From NCBI GenBank assembly GCA_041590075.1, contig JBFHUL010000016.1:1-46254 (forward strand): 46,254 nucleotides of DNA. Reading direction: 5' to 3'. The notes beneath the pieces were generated by a model, which saw only the letters and a program-made list of their open reading frames with translations, had not been told where the DNA came from and made no database searches. The position numbers and the translations under genes were made by a program. Below are positions 16,720-25,045 of this stretch, piece by piece (within the stretch, counting starts at the first letter, position 1; each line of letters begins with the position of its first letter). The stretch is from PZPK01 sp041590075. Lineage in GTDB: Bacteria > Pseudomonadota > Gammaproteobacteria > Pseudomonadales > Oleiphilaceae.

Positions 16720-18273
16720 CTAACTGAGTTTGAGAAGATAATCGAAAGACGCCAAGGATGCCTTAGCCCCCTCACCCATCGCCACCACGATCTGCTTGTA
16801 GGGCACCGTCGTCACATCGCCACAGGCGAATATTCCTTCGGCGCTGGTCTCACCGCGCTCATTGATCATCACTTCACCATATGGGCTGAGCTCCAGCAGA
16901 TCTTTGACGCAGTGGCTATTGGGCACAAGTCCAATCTGCACAAAGACGCCCGCAAGCTCCTGGCGCAGACGTTCACCGGTCTGCCTGTCTTCATATTCCA
17001 GCGCAACAACCTTGCCGTTATCGGCAATGATTTCTTTCGTGGCGACGTTTTTCACGATGCGAATATTGTCACGCTTCTCGGCCTGTGCCACGAGAACCTG
17101 ATCCGCTTTCAGGGTGGGCATGAATTCGTATACCGTCACGCTAGCCACAATACCGGCCAGATCCAGCGCAGCCTCGATACCTGAGTTCCCTCCGCCAATC
17201 ACCGCCACATCCTTACCTTTAAAAAAGGGGCCATCACAATGCGGGCAATAGGCAACGCCGCGGCCGATATTCTCTTGTTCGCCCGGCACGCCCAGTTCGC
17301 GCCATTTAGCGCCAGTGGCCACAATGATCGTTTTACTCTCTATGCGCTCACCCGACGACAACACCAGCGTTTTGGGCTGCCCCTGCATAATTTCCTCTAC
17401 CCGAAGGTGTTCCTTGAGCGTCACTGGATAGTCGCGCATGTGCGTGAGCAAGTCGTTCGTGAGCTTGGAGCCTGTGGTGTGCGACACCGAAATCAGGTTT
17501 TCAATCCCCTGCGTATCCTTTACCTGACCACCAATACGGTCGGCAATCAGCGTCACCGCGAGCCCCTTGCGAGCACTGTATATCGCCGCCGCTATGCCTG
17601 CGGGACCACCACCAATTACCGTCACGTCCTGCAGCGGCAATGCGCCCTGTGCCGATTCACCGCTCGCCAGCTGAGGTAAACGCTGAAGCAATTTATCCAC
17701 CAGCTGCGCAGTATCGATCTTGCCATTGGCAAAGGGCTCGCCGTTAAGGTACACCGCCGGTACGCCTTGGATATTGCGCTGCGCAATCAATTCGGGGTAT
17801 GCACCACCGTCGATCATCTCTGAGCTAATACGATCGCTTAACAAAGCAAACTGATTCAGCGACTGGACGACATCAGGGCAGTTATGACAACCGAGACTCA
17901 CAAACACCTCAAAGTGCAGGGTTTCGTCCACTCTGCCCACCATTTTCTGGATGCCAGCATCCAGCTTCATGGGCGTGCCGGAGGCATGCAAAACCGCCAA
18001 CACCAAGGAGTTGAATTCGTGCCCACCGGGAATACCGGAAAAGACCACTCCGGTTTCCTGCCCCTCAACCAGCAGGGTAAATGAAATGGGGCTGCGCAGA
18101 TTGATATCGCGCTCCACCAGACTCAACCTGGGCGAGACCGAACAGAAATCACCGAGAAAGCTGCTGAGTTCGGCACGTTTTTCGTGCGACCCTTCCTGGA
18201 GCACGATGGTCACATCTTGTTGCATGGAGGCTGTGTAGGACGCTACGGCGGCCAATAGTTCTTTCGTTAGCAT
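16720..18273 (-). CDS. ahpF: alkyl hydroperoxide reductase subunit F
   Basis: Flavoprotein that passes electrons from NADH to AhpC. The N-terminal tandem thioredoxin-fold domain has CHNC (Cys129/132). FAD-binding GGGPAG is at 221-226, the redox centre CPHC at Cys343/346, NAD-binding GGGNSG follows, and the C-terminal GIFACGDVT block binds FAD. 517 aa is normal. AAAGGG precedes the ATG. It lies downstream of ahpC, with a terminator-like hairpin in between. Confidence 0.97.
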   Translation of the reverse strand: MLTKELLAAVASYTASMQQDVTIVLQEGSHEKRAELSSFLGDFCSVSPRLSLVERDINLRSPISFTLLVEGQETGVVFSGIPGGHEFNSLVLAVLHASGTPMKLDAGIQKMVGRVDETLHFEVFVSLGCHNCPDVVQSLNQFALLSDRISSEMIDGGAYPELIAQRNIQGVPAVYLNGEPFANGKIDTAQLVDKLLQRLPQLASGESAQGALPLQDVTVIGGGPAGIAAAIYSARKGLAVTLIADRIGGQVKDTQGIENLISVSHTTGSKLTNDLLTHMRDYPVTLKEHLRVEEIMQGQPKTLVLSSGERIESKTIIVATGAKWRELGVPGEQENIGRGVAYCPHCDGPFFKGKDVAVIGGGNSGIEAALDLAGIVASVTVYEFMPTLKADQVLVAQAEKRDNIRIVKNVATKEIIADNGKVVALEYEDRQTGERLRQELAGVFVQIGLVPNSHCVKDLLELSPYGEVMINERGETSAEGIFACGDVTTVPYKQIVVAMGEGAKASLASFDYLLKLS

Positions 18274-18311
18274 CGATTTTTCCCTTTGCGTCGGTTTGCT
18301 GAGCTAATGTG

Positions 18312-18337
18312 AAAAAAGGGGCGACCTGCGCCGCCCC
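18312..18337 (-). terminator. rho-independent terminator between ahpC and ahpF
   Basis: On the minus strand GGGGCG, an 8-base loop and CGCCCC are followed by six T. It lies 14 bases behind the ahpC stop and 38 bases before ahpF. Partial read-through would give much more AhpC than AhpF, which fits the known excess of peroxiredoxin over its reductase. Confidence 0.85.
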
Positions 18338-18351
18338 AAACGCATGGGCGT

Positions 18352-18915
18352 TCAGATTTTGCCGACCAGATCCAGACTGGGCGACAAGGTTTTCTCGCCT
18401 TCTTCCCACGCTGCGGGGCACACCTCGCCATCGTGCGTGGCAACATACTGTGCGGCTTTCACTTTGCGCACCATGTCTTTCGCTGAGCGACCGATGCCGA
18501 GGTCGTGGATTTCCGCCACCTTGATGATGCCTTCTGGATCTGCCAGAAAGGTGCCTCGCAGCGCTTGCGCGTCTTCTTCAATCATCACATCGAAACCCCG
18601 CGTGATTTTTCCGGTGGGATCACCAATCATGGGGAAGCGGATTTTTCCGATCGCTTCAGAAGTGTCGTGCCATGCCTTGTGCGAGAAATGGGTGTCGGTC
18701 GATACGGAGTACACCTCCACGCCCAGCGCCTGCAATGCTTCGTAGTGTTTCGCCATGTCTTCCAGCTCGGTGGGGCACACGAAGGTGAAGTCGGCGGGGT
18801 AAAAGAGAAAGATCGACCACTTACCTTTCACATCTTCGTGCGTGATCGTTTTGAATTCACCGTTGTGGTAAGCCTGCGCGCTGAATGCTGGAATCGACTG
18901 ATTAATCTTTGCCAT
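18352..18915 (-). CDS. ahpC: alkyl hydroperoxide reductase subunit C (2-Cys peroxiredoxin)
   Basis: Typical 2-Cys peroxiredoxin, 187 aa, reducing H2O2, organic peroxides and peroxynitrite. Peroxidatic Cys47 is in FTFVCPTE and resolving Cys166 in GEVCPAAW. I chose the ATG at 18913-18915 (MAKINQ), which has GAGGAGC upstream; a frame extension of nine residues has no such support. First gene of ahpC-ahpF, divergent from oxyR, so OxyR control is very likely. Confidence 0.97.
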   Translation of the reverse strand: MAKINQSIPAFSAQAYHNGEFKTITHEDVKGKWSIFLFYPADFTFVCPTELEDMAKHYEALQALGVEVYSVSTDTHFSHKAWHDTSEAIGKIRFPMIGDPTGKITRGFDVMIEEDAQALRGTFLADPEGIIKVAEIHDLGIGRSAKDMVRKVKAAQYVATHDGEVCPAAWEEGEKTLSPSLDLVGKI

Positions 18916-19062
18916 GCTGTATTGCTCCTCGTGTGTTTGCATCTTGATTTGAATGTGTGAAGACCTGCTTCAACAACGATGAAAAGATTAATGGCATAAC
19001 TTGATAAGATAAATTGAATTAACTAGATTCTTATATTCTATTTTTTAGAACATCAATAAAGC
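18916..19062. promoter_or_regulatory. divergent ahpC/oxyR control region
   Basis: 147 bp, strongly AT-rich near oxyR (about 18985-19060), with repeated ATAA/TTAT and CTAG/CTAT elements at roughly helical spacing. This is the place and composition of an OxyR operator, but I could not fit the full four-element consensus by eye, so exact sites are not marked. Confidence 0.5.
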
Positions 19063-19959
19063 ATGATTTCATTGAAGCAATTGCATTACGCACTCGCGGT
19101 GGAAAAATCCCTGCATTTCAAAAACGCAGCCGATGCCTGTTCCGTATCTCAGTCAGCGTTGAGTACGGCGTTGACGGAACTGGAGAAACAGCTGGGGTTT
19201 CAGATCTTCGAGCGTGACAACAAAAAAGTGCTGGTCACACCGCTGGGCCAGCAATTTCTCGACAAGGCTCGCCTGATCAAAGTGCAGGTAGATGAACTGT
19301 ATCAGTTGTCGCGTGCGCAGCAGGCGCCACTCAGTTACCCCATGCGCATCGGCGTGATTCCTACCATTGGCCCCTATCTATTGCCCAAAGTTTTGCCCGG
19401 GCTGCGCAGGGCTTTTCCTGATTTCAAACTCACGCTGATCGAAGATGAAAGTGCCAAGCTGGTGGAGATGGTGCGCACCGGAGATATTGATACGGCAATA
19501 CTGGCCTTACCCTTTGCCCATGAAGGTTTGTTGTCTTTTTCGTTCTGGCAGGAACAGTTTTACTGGGTGACGCATTGCGATGACCCGGCCGCCCAGCAGG
19601 CTGCCATCGGCAGCCAGGATATCGATCCCGCGCAATTGATGTTGCTCAAAGACGGTCACTGCTTGAAGGACCATGCCTTGGCAGCCTGCCAGTTGAACCA
19701 CTCGGAAATGTCGCGGGCATTTCATGCCACCAGTTTGCATACACTGATTCAAATGGTGGCGGGAAAAATGGGCTCCACACTTGTACCGGAGCTGGCACTG
19801 GACGTGCTCGTGGAAGGGAATGCGGAATTACAGGCGCTACCATTAAAAGATGCTGGACCGCACCGCGAGCTGGCCTTTCTAACGCGCCCGAACTACAGCG
19901 GTGTCGACAGTATCGAGGCACTCATAAAACAGTTTCAGGCTTGCCTGCCTGCACGTTAG
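19063..19959 (+). CDS. oxyR: OxyR, peroxide-sensing LysR regulator
   Basis: 298-aa LysR regulator that senses H2O2 through a disulfide. HTH at about residues 5-60 (SLHFKNAADACSVSQSALST). The redox pair is Cys200 and Cys209 in DGHCLKDHALAAC, aligned with Cys199/208 of E. coli OxyR. This pair and the position divergent from ahpCF make the call firm. The ATG has only a weak ribosome site (ATAAAG). Confidence 0.96.
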   Translation: MISLKQLHYALAVEKSLHFKNAADACSVSQSALSTALTELEKQLGFQIFERDNKKVLVTPLGQQFLDKARLIKVQVDELYQLSRAQQAPLSYPMRIGVIPTIGPYLLPKVLPGLRRAFPDFKLTLIEDESAKLVEMVRTGDIDTAILALPFAHEGLLSFSFWQEQFYWVTHCDDPAAQQAAIGSQDIDPAQLMLLKDGHCLKDHALAACQLNHSEMSRAFHATSLHTLIQMVAGKMGSTLVPELALDVLVEGNAELQALPLKDAGPHRELAFLTRPNYSGVDSIEALIKQFQACLPAR

Positions 19960-20181
19960 TCACCCCTGAGAAGACTGATGAGAGGACTGTAGGTGGGTGC
20001 ACATTCCGCGCGCATTACCGCGCGATTTAACGAAGATTCCTGCGATGGGACCGAGCCCTTGACTGGCCCGTCGAAATGATTAGGGTTAATGTAAAATTTA
20101 CGGCAGCCACCCCTTCTGGCAAGCTTTAACTAAGTAACTAATTTTACTCTGAACCAAATTGTTGAAAAATAGATGCGCCCC
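19960..20181 (+). other. intergenic, no gene seen
   Basis: Behind oxyR. CGCGCG-CATTAC-CGCGCG (20007-20024) followed by ATTT could fold into a weak terminator for oxyR. An 11-bp palindrome GTAAAATTTAC is at 20091-20101. No convincing ORF. Confidence 0.4.
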
Positions 20182-20253
20182 CTTTACCAGCTGCATCCCC
20201 TTTACCAAAAGCAACAATGGAAGCAGGCTACCCTTCAACAGCAGTTGGTAAAG
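20182..20253 (+). promoter_or_regulatory. leader with two mutually exclusive hairpins before the GDCCVxC gene
   Basis: Two near-copies of CTTTACCA (20182 and 20200) can each pair with one downstream arm TTGGTAAAG (20245-20253). Arm 1 (20182-20193) gives 12 pairs with one G-U to 20242-20253; arm 2 (20200-20208) gives nine perfect pairs to 20245-20253. The shared arm sits directly upstream of the ribosome site (AAAGGG, about 20256-20261) and the ATG at 20270. This is the geometry of a translational switch; ligand and function are unknown. Confidence 0.45.
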
Positions 20254-20269
20254 AGAAAGGGCTGTAGAT

Positions 20270-20488
20270 ATGACGCAAGATACTATCCTCGAATCCGAAC
20301 TGACCTGCCCAAAGTGTCAGCACAAGAAAAAAGAAACCATGCCTACAGATGCATGTCAGTGGTTTTACGAATGTGAAAACTGCAAAGAGCTGCTTAAACC
20401 ATTACCGGGGGATTGCTGCGTCTATTGTTCCTACGGAACGGTTCCTTGCCCACCCATCCAACATAACAAAAGCTGTTGCACCAACTAA
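20270..20488 (+). CDS. small Cys-rich GDCCVxC-domain protein
   Basis: 72 aa with ten Cys. An N-terminal zinc-ribbon-like CPKC (13-16) pairs with Cys29 and CENC (35-38); the signature GDCCVYCSYG is at 47-56, with PCPP (59-62) and a terminal CC (69-70). This matches the 'GDCCVxC domain-containing (seleno)protein' family as I recall it; some members use selenocysteine, but this one has Cys codons throughout. Function unknown; metal or thiol chemistry is plausible. Stop is followed at once by CCAATC-AA-GATTGG, too tight a loop to be a sure terminator. A long unusual leader precedes it. Confidence 0.8.
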   Translation: MTQDTILESELTCPKCQHKKKETMPTDACQWFYECENCKELLKPLPGDCCVYCSYGTVPCPPIQHNKSCCTN

Positions 20489-20762
20489 CCAATCAAGATT
20501 GGAAACATATTTGCTATGTCTTTTAGCAACCTTGGGCGGAGCGGAAGTAAAGAGTGGTCGAACTTTTCAGCACCTCTAGACAAGAACAGACATTCGGGCG
20601 GAGAAGTTTTTCGTGAATTGATTGTGCATTTTTGTGAATCCTGACCAGTGTAACGTTGTAGCTTCAATAATGACCAATGTGATCAATTGATCCAAGTGCA
20701 GCGCCAACTAACAATAACACTCCTTCTCGTTATTTCAAGATAGCAGTCCAGTGCGTATCTAA

Positions 20763-23700
20763 CTAGCGAATTGTCGTATTCTTGAATTCAAGAATTTCAA
20801 CTCCCCCACTAGTTAATCCAGAGGCATAAATGTCTTGATCGCCATCATTATCAATATCGGAAAACACTAGCTTATTTTGACGGTACGTCGATATTAGATA
20901 TGATTGCCCGTGATCAAATTCACCTATCGCGGTTTGTAAGAACACATGCAAATAACCCCGATTCAAAACAACTACATCTAACAATCCGTCTAGATCTAGA
21001 TCTAGTACGTGCAAATCACTTAAATATTGAATTACGGATGAAGCGGGCTCATGAAGAATCGTTCCTGATAGGTTAAAGCGACCATTATCATCCTGAAGCC
21101 AGTATGATACACCGCTATATCCGCCAGGAATGCGATGGTTGCGGGTCAACCCAATAACATCAATATCGCCATCATTGTCTAAATCAACATACTTAGGTTT
21201 ACGTGTAATGTAATAATCTTGCTCTCCATTCAATATGATAGATTGCGCTTCAGAAAAACTCCCCTCTCCGTCACCTTGGAAGTACAGTATTTCAACTATT
21301 TCTTCAAAATGCTCTAACGAGCCGGGTATCGATGGTTGGTAATTATAACTGTTTAGAATCAGATCCTCGTTACCATCTTTGTTTAAATCAACTGCCCCCA
21401 TATCAAACCATGCCCGATTATCCTCAAGGTCAAATGTGATAGGGGAGGCATAACTTGGTGTCGATAAACCTTCATGAAGTCTTAAATTAAACTCTCTTGG
21501 GATGGTACTAAAGTTCAAATATGAATCAAGAGTCACCAAGTCCTTAAACCCGTCCTTATTAAAATCATGAAAGAGAACGTGACCCTGAGAGGACAGGAGG
21601 TGTGTAGAGTTTGTAGTCGTCCAAACACTTAACGGCGAGGTGTTTGCGTCCACTTGAAATAGTTCATATTCGCCCGTGTAATAAGAGTGGAATAGGTGAT
21701 GCACATTATCATTTTCTAATTGCTCTAGCTTAAACGCTCCACTTCGAGGGTTTGGTAATTCATAACTGGTGGTTGATTCAAGGAAGCCAGTATTATCGTC
21801 ATTTCTCAGTAATATCCTCAACTCTTCAACGCCCGCGAACTCGCTTCTTGCACTGGGCAAAATAAGGTCTGTATATGAATCGTTGTTGACATCAGACAGA
21901 AACAGTTCTTTAGGTTCAATCCAACCGTATCCGGTGCTTGGATAATTTGACGCATCTAGAATAGTTTGTGTTTCGAATAAACTCTCCTCTTCGACATAGG
22001 CGATTATTTCTATTGGGTCGCTTTCTTCAATATCAGTGTAGGCAACCACTTCAAACGTGTACATTCCGGAAACATCTGGAGTAAATGTCATTCTCAAGCC
22101 ATCCACTTCCAGCAAGACAACTGAACTATCTGGAGGAGCTGACAACAAAGACCATCGTGCATGCTGGGGACGAGGACCATAGGTTGATCCGCCATAAAGA
22201 TTAATAGTTAGTGGTTCTCCGGCATTGCCAAAAGCATGAGAGGATCTACTTACTGTTGGTCGATATAGTTCATAATCGTGGATCCTAAATCGATAACTTT
22301 TTTCAGCGTCATTTACACCATCGTTTACCACCAGATTTACTGTGTAATAGCCTGGGAGATCTGGTGTAAATTCAGATTCTACCGAAGCAGGATCAGAAAT
22401 ACTTACCAGACTGCCATCTGGTGACTCCGTAATATGCCAGCTATATGTCAGGTTTATGTAATCGAGTGTGTTGGGATAAAGCATCATCTGACTCAACGAC
22501 GCATCTATCGAAATAGGTACACGAGTCAACTTATAGTTATTTGCAACGTCGGGAATATCTTGGCTACTTCGCCACTCGGCTCGCGCCCTATAATTTAATG
22601 TATCTAACGTAACAGTCCCAATAAATGGTTGGCTAGTATTACCACCATCATTCACTACAAGCTGAATTTGATAAGTGCCGATTCTGTCAGGGTAAAACTT
22701 TGGCCGTGGGGAATGCTCATCACTGAGGCTGCTATTGTGTCCTTCAGGGCCGGCCAGTAAGGTCCATGTATACGTCAACAGCTTGTTTTCTGGGTCATGA
22801 CTATCGCTAGCATCGAGTGTAATTACGTCCGCAGTCAGTAATTCTTCACCCTGCACATGTACTTGTGCAAAGGCTGCCGAAGGAGTTTCCCCATATAAAG
22901 GAGGACTTTCAATATCTAAATCATCCCATGTTAACCATAGTGCTTGGGGCTGCGTGTCATCTCTAATAAGCTCCATGTAAACTTCTTGGTGGCTCATTAT
23001 TTCAACCATGCCAACACTGTTATTTTTGCCGGAAAATGTAAGGTCACCTCCATCCACAGGCCAAAAGTATCCCTCACCAAACTCAAATCCATCAGATACA
23101 TTCACTTCGGCAAATCCGTAATTTGAGTCAATGACTCGTCCGGTATAGTTGCCAACCTCTGTTTCATATCCAAGAGGCACTGTAAAATCTTCAATTTTAA
23201 AAAACTGATTATGACTGCCCGCTATTAAATCAAGGGTCATTAAACTTGGAGAAGAATAGCTGTCTATACCAACGCTACCATAGAAGGAAAGTTGTGAATC
23301 ATCGGAGAAGACGAGTTCATAGTTATTAAGCAGAATCGAAAATCCCCCTGGCCCGATATACCCCGACTCCGCTGAGAATTGGAAGATTATGCTACCGTTT
23401 CGCGTAACAGCGTTTTCACGACAGTTTTGGTAGGATAAGGCAAGAGACCAGGTCATTGCTTGTTTTTCGGTATAAATGTTCAGCTTACCACCACCCTCAC
23501 AATCTGATTCAGGGATTATGATGCTGGTATCGTGGAGAGCCTGGGAGACTAAATACCGATCCTCAATCATTATTCTCGAAAAGTCGTACGCGGAAACTAA
23601 ATCGAGAGTAAATGCGCTGAGGTTAAGTTGATCGATCTCTATTTGTTGATTGGGCCAATCTACATCTGGGGGGGAAGATAACTCAAAACTAACACTGTCT

Positions 23701-23783
23701 TGAGATGAGCCGCCGCTGCAACCTATAAGAAGTAGAATGCTGATTACCTGGAAAACAAAACTAAAACGTATTCCTTTACTCAT
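20763..23783 (-). CDS. large surface lipoprotein with PKD-like and FG-GAP/VCBS repeats
   Basis: 1006 aa. Lipoprotein signal with lipobox LLIGC (Cys22) followed by Ser, so outer-membrane sorting is expected. Residues ~60-300 are unassigned beta-rich sequence. Next come about three PKD/Ig-like domains (ending LVVNDGGNTS, then LVVNDGVND, then one near 510-600). The last ~400 residues hold at least six Ca2+-binding FG-GAP/VCBS motifs: DVNNDSYTDL, DFNKDGFKDL, DLNKDGNEDL, DLDNDGDIDV, DLDLDGLLDV and DIDNDGDQDI. Likely an adhesin or glycan-binding surface protein. It is AT-richer than its surroundings and stands alone, suggesting later acquisition. The ATG follows GGAG at some distance. Confidence 0.88.
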   Translation of the reverse strand: MSKGIRFSFVFQVISILLLIGCSGGSSQDSVSFELSSPPDVDWPNQQIEIDQLNLSAFTLDLVSAYDFSRIMIEDRYLVSQALHDTSIIIPESDCEGGGKLNIYTEKQAMTWSLALSYQNCRENAVTRNGSIIFQFSAESGYIGPGGFSILLNNYELVFSDDSQLSFYGSVGIDSYSSPSLMTLDLIAGSHNQFFKIEDFTVPLGYETEVGNYTGRVIDSNYGFAEVNVSDGFEFGEGYFWPVDGGDLTFSGKNNSVGMVEIMSHQEVYMELIRDDTQPQALWLTWDDLDIESPPLYGETPSAAFAQVHVQGEELLTADVITLDASDSHDPENKLLTYTWTLLAGPEGHNSSLSDEHSPRPKFYPDRIGTYQIQLVVNDGGNTSQPFIGTVTLDTLNYRARAEWRSSQDIPDVANNYKLTRVPISIDASLSQMMLYPNTLDYINLTYSWHITESPDGSLVSISDPASVESEFTPDLPGYYTVNLVVNDGVNDAEKSYRFRIHDYELYRPTVSRSSHAFGNAGEPLTINLYGGSTYGPRPQHARWSLLSAPPDSSVVLLEVDGLRMTFTPDVSGMYTFEVVAYTDIEESDPIEIIAYVEEESLFETQTILDASNYPSTGYGWIEPKELFLSDVNNDSYTDLILPSARSEFAGVEELRILLRNDDNTGFLESTTSYELPNPRSGAFKLEQLENDNVHHLFHSYYTGEYELFQVDANTSPLSVWTTTNSTHLLSSQGHVLFHDFNKDGFKDLVTLDSYLNFSTIPREFNLRLHEGLSTPSYASPITFDLEDNRAWFDMGAVDLNKDGNEDLILNSYNYQPSIPGSLEHFEEIVEILYFQGDGEGSFSEAQSIILNGEQDYYITRKPKYVDLDNDGDIDVIGLTRNHRIPGGYSGVSYWLQDDNGRFNLSGTILHEPASSVIQYLSDLHVLDLDLDGLLDVVVLNRGYLHVFLQTAIGEFDHGQSYLISTYRQNKLVFSDIDNDGDQDIYASGLTSGGVEILEFKNTTIR

Positions 23784-24757
23784 GTGTACTCAGGAGCTCC
23801 AATGGTTCGTTTAATTACGAGCAGATTTTACATCTCATGTGCGATCTATTCTCAATTTTATTTAACATTTCTAAAGCGCTCATTTCGATGTAGCGAAATG
23901 CACAGTTCGATAGCGACAGCTAATAAGAATTAAACACACAGGTAAATTATACTTTCTCATCCTAAGAATGAGCTTGGTTTATTGCGCAAGGTTTGCATTG
24001 AAGTTTTTGAAAGGAATAGATGGACAACCACTAACGCTTTAGATTTCTATTTCAGGATACACTCCTTGAAACGCATGATAATGTATATGATCATTGATCC
24101 ACTTCGTTACATTCATAGCGCGTATCGCCCCAAACAAGGCAATCTACTGATGCATACCAAATCTGCCCAGAAAATACGAGAGAAAATCAAGCAGCTGTAA
24201 GTGGCGGAGACATTGGTTCGGAGGTGAGCTTTCGCCACAAAAAAACAATGAGCGCATTGATGCCATCGATCACTCAATTAATACTGCATAATTAGTACTC
24301 ATCGGCGAAACAGCCGGTATTGAAACACTTAATGGCCATATTGATTCCATATTCATAAAGATGCTGGCTCGAGAGGATAGGAACTATAACCTGTCTCTTT
24401 CTCCACTCCTAAAAACGTGCGCGAGCTTTTACTTTGCTAAGAGCTCAATCGATAAAAGGAGCAGAGCCCTTTTCTATGTACAGTCGCCTGCTTTCATCTT
24501 AAGCTAACTGGAAATCGGTGGGCCGGCAATGTCCGCAATGGCGTAACTGCGGAAATTCCCGAAATGCCTGAAACTGGCACTTTTTGGTCCTTTAAAGTTT
24601 AAAAGCTCAACGACCGCTTTGCCCAAAAAGCAGCAACAGCGCGCTATCCGCATCATCAGCAAAATAGAATATTCTGCAAACGGCCCTATACCCAAACAAT
24701 CCAAAAATATATTCAGATTACGAGCTGAGCATTCTAATGTCTCAGATGTGATGGATG
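23784..24757. other. 974-bp AT-rich stretch without a recognisable gene
   Basis: Contains only short frames with no family resemblance: a 72-codon plus-strand frame (23982-24200, TTG start, ending KSAQKIREKIKQL) and fragments of about 70 codons after 24290. GTGGCG...CGCCAC (about 24201-24238) followed by seven A is a hairpin that, read on the minus strand, would have its U-run on the wrong side. GAAATTCCC, GAAATGCCT and GAAACTGGC (about 24552-24578) form three imperfect 9-bp units. Read as degenerate DNA at the edge of the low-GC block. Confidence 0.4.
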
Positions 24758-25027
24758 CTATTCCAGCCCGAAATGCGCCTGTTTATCCAACCGTTCTTCG
24801 CTTGCTTCAACTTCGTGCAGTGTTTTCACGAGGCGCGCATGCTCGGTGGTCGCCATACCAGAACGTAAAAACAGTTTCGTCGCCGCTATTACCTTTTGCC
24901 ATTCCTGCAAACGTTCGTGCTCACTCAACAAGGCCTTGGCAAGATGTTCAGGGTCGTCACCCGACTCACGCATCGCTCTTGCAGCGTTAAGTGCCTGCTC
25001 CAGTATTGCTTGACTGACCCGCATCAT
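24758..25027 (-). CDS. small helical protein of unknown function
   Basis: 89 aa, almost wholly alpha-helical and charged, no signal peptide or membrane segment. I do not recognise the family. It begins 18 bp behind the TPR response-regulator gene and GGGGAGGA stands directly before its two ATG codons, so it is very likely co-transcribed and translated. A partner or modulator of the TPR protein is a reasonable guess, nothing more. Confidence 0.65.
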   Translation of the reverse strand: MMRVSQAILEQALNAARAMRESGDDPEHLAKALLSEHERLQEWQKVIAATKLFLRSGMATTEHARLVKTLHEVEASEERLDKQAHFGLE

Positions 25028-25045
25028 TCCTCCCCGTCGGCGCAG

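Noticed and set aside
20173..20376. 67-codon frame overlapping the GDCCVxC gene, starting PLYQLHPLYQ
   Set aside because: Its repeat comes from the two hairpin arms, it has no family match and overlaps a recognised gene in another phase.
24504..24704. 66-codon minus-strand frame
   Set aside because: No recognisable family, poor start context, in DNA that looks degenerate.
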